DNA of 15,216 nucleotides, taken from positions 1-15,216 of the forward strand of contig CAAEBN010000064.1 in NCBI GenBank assembly GCA_900754075.1, read 5' to 3'. The position numbers and the translations under genes are program-made. Under the pieces are notes generated by a model. That model did not search any database. It was not told the origin of the DNA and saw nothing but the letters and a program-made list of their open reading frames with translations. The stretch's first letter is position 1. Each line of letters starts with the position of its first letter. Below are positions 6,128 to 12,833 of this stretch, in pieces. Origin of the DNA: an uncultured Collinsella sp. Its GTDB lineage: Bacteria > Actinomycetota > Coriobacteriia > Coriobacteriales > Coriobacteriaceae.

Positions 6128-7738
6128 ATGATGCAAAAGATACAACGTTTCGGCGGTGCAATGTACACGCCTGCAATTCTTTTCGCATTTTCCGGAATCG
6201 TCGTCGGCCTGGGTACGTTGTTTACCACCGAGGCGATCTTTGGCGAGATGGCCACAGCGGGTCATCTTTGGTTTGATTGCTGGAATGTGCTGCTCCAGGG
6301 TGGTTGGACGCTCTTTAACCAGATGCCGTTGCTGTTTTGCGTAGCGTTGCCAATTTCGCTCGCGAACAAGCAGAACGCTCGCTGCTGCATGGAGGCTTTG
6401 GCCATCTACCTTACCTTCAACTACTTTGTAAGCACAATCTTGGGGCAGTGGGGCCCTGTCTTTGGGGTCGACTACTCTGTCGAGGCGGGCAGCGGTACTG
6501 GTCTTGCCACTATCGCAAGCATCAAAACGCTTGATATGGGCATCATGGGCGCGCTTATCATTTCTGGTATCGCCACGATGCTTCACAACAAGTACTTCGA
6601 CACCGAACTTCCTGAGTGGCTGGGCGTGTTCTCGGGCTCCGTGTTCATTTATATGATCGGTTTCTTCGTTATGGTTCCGGTCGCTATTATCGCCTGCCTG
6701 GTGTGGCCGCATGTTCAGGCTGCTATCTCCGCCTTCCAGGGATTCATCCTTTCCGCCGGTACGTTTGGCGTGGGCGTCTTTGCTTTCTTCGAGCGCGTGC
6801 TGATTCCTACAGGCCTGCACCACTTTATCTATACGCCGTTCTATTACGACAACGCGGCGGTCAACGGCGGCATCTTTGCTGCTTGGGCCAACATCCTGCC
6901 CCAACTGGCTGCCGATCCGAGCATTGCTCTTAAGGATGCCGCACCCTGGGCTGCCTATACCTGCCCTGGTTGGACTAAGGTCTTCGGCTCGCTTGGCGTC
7001 GCCATTGCGTTTTATATGACCGCCAAACCCGAGCGCAAGCAGCGCGTCAAGGCTCTGCTCATTCCCGTCACCCTTACCGCTATGCTTTGCGGCATCACCG
7101 AGCCGCTTGACTTCACCTTCCTGTTCATCGCGCCCGGCCTGTTCGTCGTCCACTGCGTGCTCGGAGCGCTCGGCTGCATGGCTCAAAACCTCCTTGGCGT
7201 CGTGGGCATCTTCGACGGCGGCATCATCTCGATGCTCTCGTGGGACTGGCTGCCCCTTTGGGCCGCACACGGTCTGCAGTACGCCATCTCCATCCTTGTC
7301 GGTCTGTGCTTTACCGCTCTTTGGGTCGTGGTCTTCCGTTTCCTGATCGTCAAGTTCGACTTTAAGACCCCCGGTCGCGAGGATGACGATGTTGAGGTCG
7401 AGCTTAAGTCCAAGGCCGACTACAAGCAAAAGCAGGGCGGTGCTGCTGCTGGCAAATCGGTCGCCCAGAGTAAAGATGATGAGCGCTTGGTGCTTGCCGA
7501 GAAAATCCTCGATCTGCTCGGTGGCGCGGATAACATCATCGATGTAACTAACTGCGCTACCCGTCTGCGCGTTAACGTCAAGGACAAGAGCGTCGTTGCA
7601 CCCGAGGCTTCCTTCAAGGCGATCGGTACGCATGGCTTGGTGGTCCAAGGTCAGTCAATCCAGGTCATCATCGGCCTTACCGTCCCGCAGGTTCGCGAGA
7701 AGTTCGAGAGTCTTCTGAAGTTCGAGAGTCTTCTGTAA
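6128..7738 (+). CDS. glvC: PTS alpha-glucoside-specific EIICB permease (GlvC/MalX/AglA type)
   Basis: A 536-residue inner-membrane transporter that phosphorylates alpha-glucosides during uptake. The start at 6128 is chosen because it gives MMQKIQRFGGAMYTPAILFAFSGIVVGL, the conserved N terminus of GlvC-type EIIC; a GAGGGGG lies 10 bases upstream. The EIIC domain (about 1-430) has many hydrophobic segments, IPTGLHHFIY, and the conserved GITEPLDFTFLF loop (from Gly322). The linker contains FKTPGREDD. The EIIB domain (about 455-530) carries the phosphorylated Cys476 in NCATRLRV. There is no EIIA domain, so a separate EIIA must donate the phosphate. The two last hexapeptides, KFESLL-KFESLL, come from an exact 18-bp duplication. 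It is followed by the GH4 hydrolase in the same direction. Confidence 0.93.
   Translation: MMQKIQRFGGAMYTPAILFAFSGIVVGLGTLFTTEAIFGEMATAGHLWFDCWNVLLQGGWTLFNQMPLLFCVALPISLANKQNARCCMEALAIYLTFNYFVSTILGQWGPVFGVDYSVEAGSGTGLATIASIKTLDMGIMGALIISGIATMLHNKYFDTELPEWLGVFSGSVFIYMIGFFVMVPVAIIACLVWPHVQAAISAFQGFILSAGTFGVGVFAFFERVLIPTGLHHFIYTPFYYDNAAVNGGIFAAWANILPQLAADPSIALKDAAPWAAYTCPGWTKVFGSLGVAIAFYMTAKPERKQRVKALLIPVTLTAMLCGITEPLDFTFLFIAPGLFVVHCVLGALGCMAQNLLGVVGIFDGGIISMLSWDWLPLWAAHGLQYAISILVGLCFTALWVVVFRFLIVKFDFKTPGREDDDVEVELKSKADYKQKQGGAAAGKSVAQSKDDERLVLAEKILDLLGGADNIIDVTNCATRLRVNVKDKSVVAPEASFKAIGTHGLVVQGQSIQVIIGLTVPQVREKFESLLKFESLL
7700..7735 (+). repeat. Perfect 18-bp tandem duplication at the end of the PTS gene
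   Basis: AAGTTCGAGAGTCTTCTG stands at 7700-7717 and again, identical, at 7718-7735, directly before the TAA. It keeps the frame and duplicates KFESLL. Zero divergence suggests a recent slippage event. Confidence 0.9.
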
Positions 7739-7756
7739 ACCATCGTCCATCGAAAC

Positions 7757-7796
7757 AATCGGCCTTGCAGAGCCGGTATGCACCGCAAGGCCGATT
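7757..7796 (+). other. Intercistronic hairpin between PTS and GH4 genes
   Basis: A perfect 12-bp stem: AATCGGCCTTGC (7757-7768) with GCAAGGCCGATT (7785-7796) and a 16-base loop. Only a short TCT follows, so it is probably not an efficient terminator. A role in partial termination or in stabilising the permease mRNA, setting different levels of the two proteins, is inferred. Confidence 0.6.
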
Positions 7797-7893
7797 CTAG
7801 AGATAAAAAACTCCACTTCTAGGTAACAATTCCAAACCGTACAGGCCGCGTGCGGGGATGGATTGAGCAAGCGGCCAGAATGAGGAGGACATC

Positions 7894-9237
7894 ATGTCCA
7901 AGAAAAACTATGCCGTGACCATTGCCGGCGGTGGCTCCACCTTTACCCCGGGCATCGCTCTGATGCTGCTTGAGGAGCGCGACCGCTTCCCGGTCAACAA
8001 GGTGACCTTCTATGACAACAACGCCGAGCGCCAGGAGATCGTTGCCAAGGCGTGCGAGATCTACTTCCACGAGAACGCCCCCGAGGTTGAGTTCAACTAC
8101 ACCACCGACCCCGAGACCGCTTTTACCGGTACTGACTTCGTCCTCGCTCACATCCGCGTCGGCCTGTACGCTATGCGTGAGCTCGACGAGAAGATCCCCC
8201 TCAAGTATGGCTGCGTTGGTCAGGAGACCTGCGGCGCCGGCGGCATCGCCTACGGTATGCGCTCCATCGGTGGTGTCATCGAGATCCTGGACTACATGGA
8301 GAAGTACAGCCCCAACGCCTGGATGCTCAACTACTCCAACCCCGCGGCCATCGTCGCCGAGGCCTGCCGCGTGCTGCGCCCCAACAGCCGCATCATCAAC
8401 ATCTGCGACATGCCGATCGACCTCATGGATAAGATGAGCCGTATGTGCGGCATCAAGGATCGTCGCGAGCTGCAGTACAGCTACTACGGCCTCAACCACT
8501 TTGGTTGGTGGAGCAAGATCTACGACAAGGAGGGTAACGACCTCATGCCGCAGATCAAGGAGCACATGGCAAAGAACGGCTACTTGGACGGCATTGAGCA
8601 CGAGGCCGGTAAGGAGCAGCACGTCGAGGAGAGCTGGATTCACACCTTCGGCAAGGCCAAGGATGTCTATGCTGTCGATCCCGAGACGATTCCCAACACC
8701 TACCTCAAGTACTACCTGTACCCGGACTATGTTGTCGAGACGTCTGACCCCAACTACACTCGCGCCAATGAGGTTATGGACGGCCGCGAGAAGAAGGTCT
8801 TTGGCGCTTGCCGCGACATCATCGCCAAGGGTACTGCCAAGGACGGCGGCTTTGAGCCCGACGTACACGCCAACTACATCGTCGACCTTGCCTGCGCGCT
8901 GGCCGAGAACACGCTCGAGCGCTTCCTGCTGATTGTCCCCAACGATGGCGCTGTGCCCAACTTCGACCCGACGGCCATGGTCGAGGTGCCTTGCATCGTT
9001 GGCTCCAACGGCTTTGAGAAGATCTGCCAGGGCCCGATCCCGCAGTTCCAGAAGGGCCTGATGGAGCAGCAGGTTTCCGTCGAGAAGCTTGTTGTCCAGG
9101 CTTGGGTCGAGGGCAGCTACCAGAAGCTCTGGCAGGCGCTCACGCTCTCCAAGACCATTCCTTCGGCAAGCGTTGCCAAGCAGATCCTGGACGAGCTCAT
9201 CGAGGCCAACAAGGATTTCTGGCCTGAGCTTAAGTAA
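7894..9237 (+). CDS. glvA: 6-phospho-alpha-glucosidase (glycoside hydrolase family 4)
   Basis: A 447-residue cytosolic enzyme that hydrolyses 6-phospho-alpha-glucosides (maltose-6'-P and relatives) by the NAD+- and Mn2+-dependent redox mechanism of GH4. Visible: the dinucleotide motif GGGSTFTPG (12-20), Asp41 ending the second strand, VGQETCGAGGIAYGMRSIGG, Cys171 and His202 as metal ligands (NICDMP, GLNHFGWW), Asp172 as the expected acid, and Tyr270 in NTYLKYY, aligning with the catalytic tyrosine of Bacillus GlvA (Tyr265; the shift comes from a short insertion near 230). The C terminus ANKDFWPEL also matches GlvA. A strong GAGGAGG precedes the ATG. Its codons are heavily biased to C/G endings, suggesting high expression. 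It is encoded right after its PTS partner. Confidence 0.95.
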   Translation: MSKKNYAVTIAGGGSTFTPGIALMLLEERDRFPVNKVTFYDNNAERQEIVAKACEIYFHENAPEVEFNYTTDPETAFTGTDFVLAHIRVGLYAMRELDEKIPLKYGCVGQETCGAGGIAYGMRSIGGVIEILDYMEKYSPNAWMLNYSNPAAIVAEACRVLRPNSRIINICDMPIDLMDKMSRMCGIKDRRELQYSYYGLNHFGWWSKIYDKEGNDLMPQIKEHMAKNGYLDGIEHEAGKEQHVEESWIHTFGKAKDVYAVDPETIPNTYLKYYLYPDYVVETSDPNYTRANEVMDGREKKVFGACRDIIAKGTAKDGGFEPDVHANYIVDLACALAENTLERFLLIVPNDGAVPNFDPTAMVEVPCIVGSNGFEKICQGPIPQFQKGLMEQQVSVEKLVVQAWVEGSYQKLWQALTLSKTIPSASVAKQILDELIEANKDFWPELK

Positions 9238-9277
9238 GGACTACTGTCTCGAACCCTCACGCATCTCTGCTTCATTT

Positions 9278-9321
9278 GCGCCGCCGCGGTGTCCGGATTC
9301 GCCCGGATGCTGCGGCGGCGC
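9278..9321 (+). other. GC hairpin between the GH4 and ychF genes
   Basis: GCGCCGCCGC (9278-9287) pairs perfectly with GCGGCGGCGC (9312-9321), and an inner TCCGG/CCGGA strengthens the loop. It has no T-run. It probably marks the 3' end of the PTS/GH4 transcript, but it directly abuts the ychF -10 box. Confidence 0.55.
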
Positions 9322-9327
9322 TATACT
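9298..9327 (+). promoter_or_regulatory. Candidate ychF promoter
   Basis: TATACT (9322-9327) is a good -10 box lying 37 bases before the ychF start. The only -35 candidate is a poor TTCGCC (9298-9303, 18-bp spacer) that lies inside the preceding hairpin loop. Confidence 0.4.
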
Positions 9328-9364
9328 TATGCAGTTTGAAGTACCTGTATCAAAAGGAGCTGTC

Positions 9365-10441
9365 GTGTCCCTTTCCATCGGTATCGTGGGCCTGCCCAAC
9401 GTGGGCAAGTCGACGCTGTTCACCGCGCTTACCAAAAAGACCGGCCTTGCCGCCAACTACCCGTTTGCCACGATCGACCCCAACGTGGGTATCGTCGACG
9501 TGCCCGATAGCCGCTTGCAAAAGCTTGCCGACATCGTTAACCCGGGTCGTATTGTGCCGGCGACGGTCGAGTTCGTCGACATCGCAGGTCTGGTGAAGGG
9601 CGCTAACGAGGGCGAGGGCCTGGGCAACCAGTTCCTGGCCAACATTCGCGAGACCGACGCCATCTGCGAGGTCGTGCGCTACTTTAAGGACCCCAACGTC
9701 ATGCGTGAGGTGGGTCGCACGGGCGAGTTCGTCGATCCCGCCGGCGATGCCGACACCATCATGACCGAGCTCATCCTGGCCGACATGGGCACGCTCGAGA
9801 AGCAGCTGCCTAAGCTCGAGAAGGAGGCCAAGCGCGACAAGGAGCTCATGCCCAAGTTCGAGGTCGCCAAGCGCCTGCTTGCCTGGCTCAACGAGGGCAA
9901 GCGCGCCGCATCCATGGAGATGACCGACGAGGAGCGTGCCGCCGCCAAGGGGCTGTTCCTGCTCACCATGAAGCCCATCCTGTATGTGGCCAACGTGGAC
10001 GAGGATATGCTCAACGACGACCTGGCGCCCATCGATGGCGTCAAGCCGTTGCCCATCTGCGCCAAGATTGAGGCCGAGCTTTCCGAGCTCGATCCCGAGG
10101 ACGCCGCCGACTACCTGGAGAGCCTGGGCCTGGAACAGCCCGGTCTGGACGTGCTCGCGCAGGCGGCCTATAAGCTGCTCGGTCTGCAGTCGTTCTTTAC
10201 GGCCGGCGAGATGGAGGTCAAGGCCTGGACGGTTCGTCAGGGCGCGACCGCCCCGCAGGCCGCCGGCGTCATCCACACCGATTTTGAGCGCGGCTTTATT
10301 AAGGCCGAGGTCATTGGCTATGACGACTACATCGAGCTCGGTGGCGAGCAGGGCGCCAAGGCTGCCGGCAAGCTGCGTATTGAGGGCAAGGACTATGTCA
10401 TGGCCGATGGCGACGTCGTGCACTTCCGCTTTAACGTGTAA
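9365..10441 (+). CDS. ychF: Redox/stress-linked translation-associated ATPase YchF (OLA1 family)
   Basis: A 358-residue P-loop protein of the Obg-related YchF family, which prefers ATP to GTP and binds ribosomes. The GTG at 9365 is chosen for the AAGGAG six bases upstream and because the protein then starts with the conserved SLSIGIVGLPNVGKSTLF; upstream in-frame sequence overlaps the GH4 gene. Motifs: P-loop GLPNVGKST, YPFATIDPNVG (switch I), DIAGLVKGANEGEGLGNQFL (G3 and switch II), NVDE in place of the usual NKxD (typical of YchF and linked to ATP use), an inserted helical region about 125-200, and a C-terminal TGS domain ending in DGDVVHFRFNV. The length is normal for the family. It is followed after 11 bases by a small membrane protein gene. 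Confidence 0.96.
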   Translation: MSLSIGIVGLPNVGKSTLFTALTKKTGLAANYPFATIDPNVGIVDVPDSRLQKLADIVNPGRIVPATVEFVDIAGLVKGANEGEGLGNQFLANIRETDAICEVVRYFKDPNVMREVGRTGEFVDPAGDADTIMTELILADMGTLEKQLPKLEKEAKRDKELMPKFEVAKRLLAWLNEGKRAASMEMTDEERAAAKGLFLLTMKPILYVANVDEDMLNDDLAPIDGVKPLPICAKIEAELSELDPEDAADYLESLGLEQPGLDVLAQAAYKLLGLQSFFTAGEMEVKAWTVRQGATAPQAAGVIHTDFERGFIKAEVIGYDDYIELGGEQGAKAAGKLRIEGKDYVMADGDVVHFRFNV

Positions 10442-10452
10442 GGACGACGCAT

Positions 10453-10836
10453 ATGTTTAAATATGGCAAAAAAGCTGGCTACATGGGTATCGCGCTGCTC
10501 GTGCTTGCGGTGATTCCGCTGGTGGTCGCAGCGTGTGTTATCCCCAACATTGGTCCCGAGGTGGCAACAAAGTTTAATGCCGCCGGTGAGGTGACGCGCT
10601 GGGGCAAGAGCTACGAGTTGCTGGCGCTGCCGGTGCTCAACCTGCTGCTGAGCGTGGCGACGTACTTTACGGCGGGACGCCAGGCTAAAAACAATGATGA
10701 CTCCGCCGCCATGGCGCGCATCGTGTGCGAGCGCTACCTGCGCAACGGTTGCATCACGGGTGTGTTCCTCAACGTGGTCAACGTTTACTTTATGTACTCG
10801 GCGATTACCGGAACGGGCTTTGGCTTTGGTTTCTAG
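10453..10836 (+). CDS. Small membrane protein of the DUF1648/SdpI-like type
   Basis: A 127-residue protein with about three membrane segments (roughly 10-30, 55-75 and 97-117). The extracytoplasmic-type motif KFNAAGEVTRWGKSYE (40-55) resembles the DUF1648 domain found at the N terminus of SdpI-like immunity proteins and in many stand-alone membrane proteins. The AAGGA that serves as ribosome binding site overlaps the ychF stop codon, so translational coupling with ychF is likely. No biochemical function can be given. It converges with the minus-strand gene, with only nine bases between the stop codons. Confidence 0.75.
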   Translation: MFKYGKKAGYMGIALLVLAVIPLVVAACVIPNIGPEVATKFNAAGEVTRWGKSYELLALPVLNLLLSVATYFTAGRQAKNNDDSAAMARIVCERYLRNGCITGVFLNVVNVYFMYSAITGTGFGFGF

Positions 10837-10845
10837 CTTGTCCTT

Positions 10846-11235
10846 TTAGGCAACGAGCCTGCAAGCATATTCGATGGCTGCTGCGAGGCCGCCGCTCGAT
10901 TGTGGTTGAAAGACTACATCGGCGGCGGCCTCGTTTTCGTATCCGGCGCCGCGAAGGGCGAGTGCGATACCGGCTTCCAGGAGAAGGGGCAGACCGCGTT
11001 GGCTGGTTGCGATCACGGCAGCCTGATTGAGCGAGCAGCTGTGCGCCTGGCATTGGATAGCAAGTTCACCTTGCGCCGGGCAAGGGACCAGAACAGCGGC
11101 GACGCGACTTGATAGCAATGCAAATGCCGTGCGCTCATCGGGCGAAAGGCATGCAGCTTCAACGACGACGAGCTTGGGCGGCGCGCTGTTTGTGCGAGGC
11201 GTGGCTCGGTACATGCGGACCGAAGAACCCGACAT
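10846..11235 (-). CDS. Small HAD-superfamily-like protein lacking the catalytic aspartates
   Basis: A 129-residue predicted protein. The ATG at 11235 is chosen because AGGAGT lies six bases upstream; an in-frame TTG eight codons earlier has no such site. The C-terminal third (LLLEAGIALALRGAGYENEAAADVVFQPQSSGGLAAAIE, roughly residues 84-122) follows the pattern of the end of Cof-type HAD phosphatases. There, a GDxxNDxxML motif precedes an AGxxVAM segment, an AADxVT strand and GVAxAIE. In place of GDxxND this protein has ATSQRG (76-81), and no DxD nucleophile motif is present. It could be a degenerate HAD remnant or a small non-enzymatic ligand-binding domain. It diverges from an XRE regulator across a perfect palindrome, suggesting joint control. 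Confidence 0.6.
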   Translation of the reverse strand: MSGSSVRMYRATPRTNSAPPKLVVVEAACLSPDERTAFALLSSRVAAVLVPCPAQGELAIQCQAHSCSLNQAAVIATSQRGLPLLLEAGIALALRGAGYENEAAADVVFQPQSSGGLAAAIEYACRLVA

Positions 11236-11258
11236 AGAAAACTCCTGTGTATTCGGCA

Positions 11259-11282
11259 AAACGTAAACTATAGTTTACGTTT
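11259..11282. promoter_or_regulatory. Perfect 24-bp palindrome between the HAD-like and XRE genes
   Basis: The arms AAACGTAAACTA and TAGTTTACGTTT are exact reverse complements with no gap. Its centre yields TATAGT on both strands (11269-11274 plus, 11267-11272 minus), each a fair -10 box at a suitable distance from the XRE and HAD-like start codons. It is the expected operator of the XRE protein and would control both genes at once. The -35 regions are poor on both strands. Confidence 0.78.
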
Positions 11283-11311
11283 ATGTTCGGCTCCATTTCA
11301 AACTCGGCTGC

Positions 11312-11530
11312 ATGGACGAACGTGCGAAACAGATTCTTGGCAGGCGGGTCGAAGAGACACGCAGGGACCTTGGTATCTCCAAGGTTGATTTTTGTGTGGC
11401 GACAGGAATCAGCCGACCCTACCTCGACCGAATCGAAGATGGGACGGCAAATTTCACGCTCAAGGTTCTATTTAAGATCGCGCCCGCACTCGGCATGACG
11501 GTGTCAGAACTTCTCGAAGGTATCGAATAG
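11312..11530 (+). CDS. Small XRE-family helix-turn-helix regulator
   Basis: A 72-residue protein that is almost entirely a Cro/C1-type HTH domain (about 8-66). It contains the typical RRVEETRRDLGISKVDFCVATGISRPYLDRIEDG scan-and-recognition helix pair and the closing LFKIAPALGMTVSELLEGIE. It has no effector or dimerisation domain beyond this. The start codon lacks a good ribosome binding site and lies about 30 bases after the predicted transcription start. It is divergent from the HAD-like gene and probably autoregulated through the palindrome. Its stop codon is only 22 bases from the convergent asparaginase stop codon. Confidence 0.85.
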   Translation: MDERAKQILGRRVEETRRDLGISKVDFCVATGISRPYLDRIEDGTANFTLKVLFKIAPALGMTVSELLEGIE

Positions 11531-11552
11531 GGGATACCCGTCGACAACTGAA

Positions 11553-12566
11553 TTACGCCATCGGGATGCGGTCGTGGTTGACTTGGCTGTAGAACAGGCG
11601 CTGAATCTCGGCGGCATCGCGTGACTGGCCGAGTGCCCACATGGTCTTGGCCACGAGCGTCTCGGTGGTCATGTCGTCGCCGCGCAAAATACCCGGATGA
11701 TCGGCGTAAGCGCGGCCGACCTCATAAACACCCAGGTCGAGGCCCTCTTCTGGGACCTGCGTGGTCATAACGACGGTGCGACCCGAATCGACCCAGCGGA
11801 AAATCGCCTCCTGGAATGACTCGCCGGACTCGCCAAACTCGGGAATACCGCCAATGCCAAAGGTCTCCAGAATCACGGCGTCGTAGCTATCGGCAAGGGC
11901 GTCGAGGATGCCCGGGTTTACGCCGGGCGTAAGCTTGAGTACAAATACGCGCGGATCGATGCTGTCGTAGAAACGCACCGGGTTTTCGCCCTGACGAGTG
12001 CCGTGAAGCCCGTTGCGCACGATGCGGTCGTTCCGGATATAGGCGATGGGCGGATAGTTGACGCTAATGAATGCGTTAAAGCTCATGGTGCGCTGCTTGC
12101 GGGCGCGCGTGCCGGCAATGGCTACGCCGCCAAACACGATCGAGACGTCGTGCGAGTGCTCGTCGAGCGCATAGAGCAGGCTCTGGTACAGGTTGAGCTT
12201 GGCGTCGGTAAAGGGATTGCCCATGGGCTTTTGCGAGCCGGTGAGCACGATGGGCTTGGGGCTGTCCTGAATCAGGTAGGAAAGCGCTGCCGCGGTGTAG
12301 CTCATGGTGTCGGTGCCGTGCAGAATCACGAAGCCGTCGTGGTCGGCATAACCCTCGACGATGACGTCGCGGATACGCATCCAGTCGCTCGGGCGCATGT
12401 TGGTGCTGTCGATGTTCATGGGCTGTACGACGTCGAGCTCGCAGAGGCCCGAGATCTCGGGGACGCTCTGAGCGAGCTCCTCACCGGTCAGGGCGGGGGA
12501 GAGGCCGTTGCCGTCCTCGGTCGATGCGATGGTGCCGCCCGTGGCGATGAGAAGGATGCGCTTCAT
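11553..12566 (-). CDS. ansA: Type I (cytosolic) L-asparaginase
   Basis: A 337-residue enzyme hydrolysing L-asparagine to aspartate and ammonia. It has no signal peptide, which with the length favours the cytosolic AnsA type over the periplasmic type. The ATG at 12566 is chosen because it gives MKRILLIATGGTIAST, the conserved start, with AGGA upstream; 24 further in-frame codons upstream have no family support. Catalytic residues seen: Thr12 (GGTIAS), Thr85-Asp86 (LHGTDTM) and Lys157 (AGTRARKQRTMSFNAF). TGSQKPMG and the FGIGGIPE segment also fit the family. It is transcribed toward the XRE gene, and its promoter region is shared with the divergent guaA. Confidence 0.93.
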   Translation of the reverse strand: MKRILLIATGGTIASTEDGNGLSPALTGEELAQSVPEISGLCELDVVQPMNIDSTNMRPSDWMRIRDVIVEGYADHDGFVILHGTDTMSYTAAALSYLIQDSPKPIVLTGSQKPMGNPFTDAKLNLYQSLLYALDEHSHDVSIVFGGVAIAGTRARKQRTMSFNAFISVNYPPIAYIRNDRIVRNGLHGTRQGENPVRFYDSIDPRVFVLKLTPGVNPGILDALADSYDAVILETFGIGGIPEFGESGESFQEAIFRWVDSGRTVVMTTQVPEEGLDLGVYEVGRAYADHPGILRGDDMTTETLVAKTMWALGQSRDAAEIQRLFYSQVNHDRIPMA

Positions 12567-12833
12567 GCTGGTATTCCTATCGTATTTGCCGCCGCAGAGG
12601 CGGAGTCGTTCGGCAGTATTGTGGCACAGGGCGTCCAATGTTCAAACGTATTACATCATCTGTCACGTCTGGTAACACTTCAATTGCCGTCAAATAGGGG
12701 CCCAGGTCGTGCGTTTGCCGTGCGCTGATGGCTGCGAGGGACGAGAAACCCCATATAACGTGTACACTATGGAGGTTATTTTCGTTCATTCACGCGGGTG
12801 GGCACCGGCTCCCCGCCAACAAGAGGGGGAACC

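Noticed and set aside
6035..7648. 537-codon open frame on the minus strand opposite the PTS permease
   Set aside because: Low-complexity charged translation with no motif, opposite an unmistakable EIICB gene.
7819..8868. 349-codon open frame on the minus strand opposite the GH4 gene
   Set aside because: Val/Leu/Asp-rich mirror of a highly codon-biased gene; no ribosome binding site or family resemblance.
12662..12678. TGTCAC...GTAACA near-palindrome between asparaginase and guaA as a CRP/FNR-type site
   Set aside because: Short arms with a mismatch and no well-placed promoter; not distinguishable from chance.
12639..12833. Purine or ZTP riboswitch upstream of guaA
   Set aside because: The leader after the only plausible -10 is about 60 bases, and the GCGGG/CCCGC hairpin at 12794-12816 lacks the conserved core of either class.
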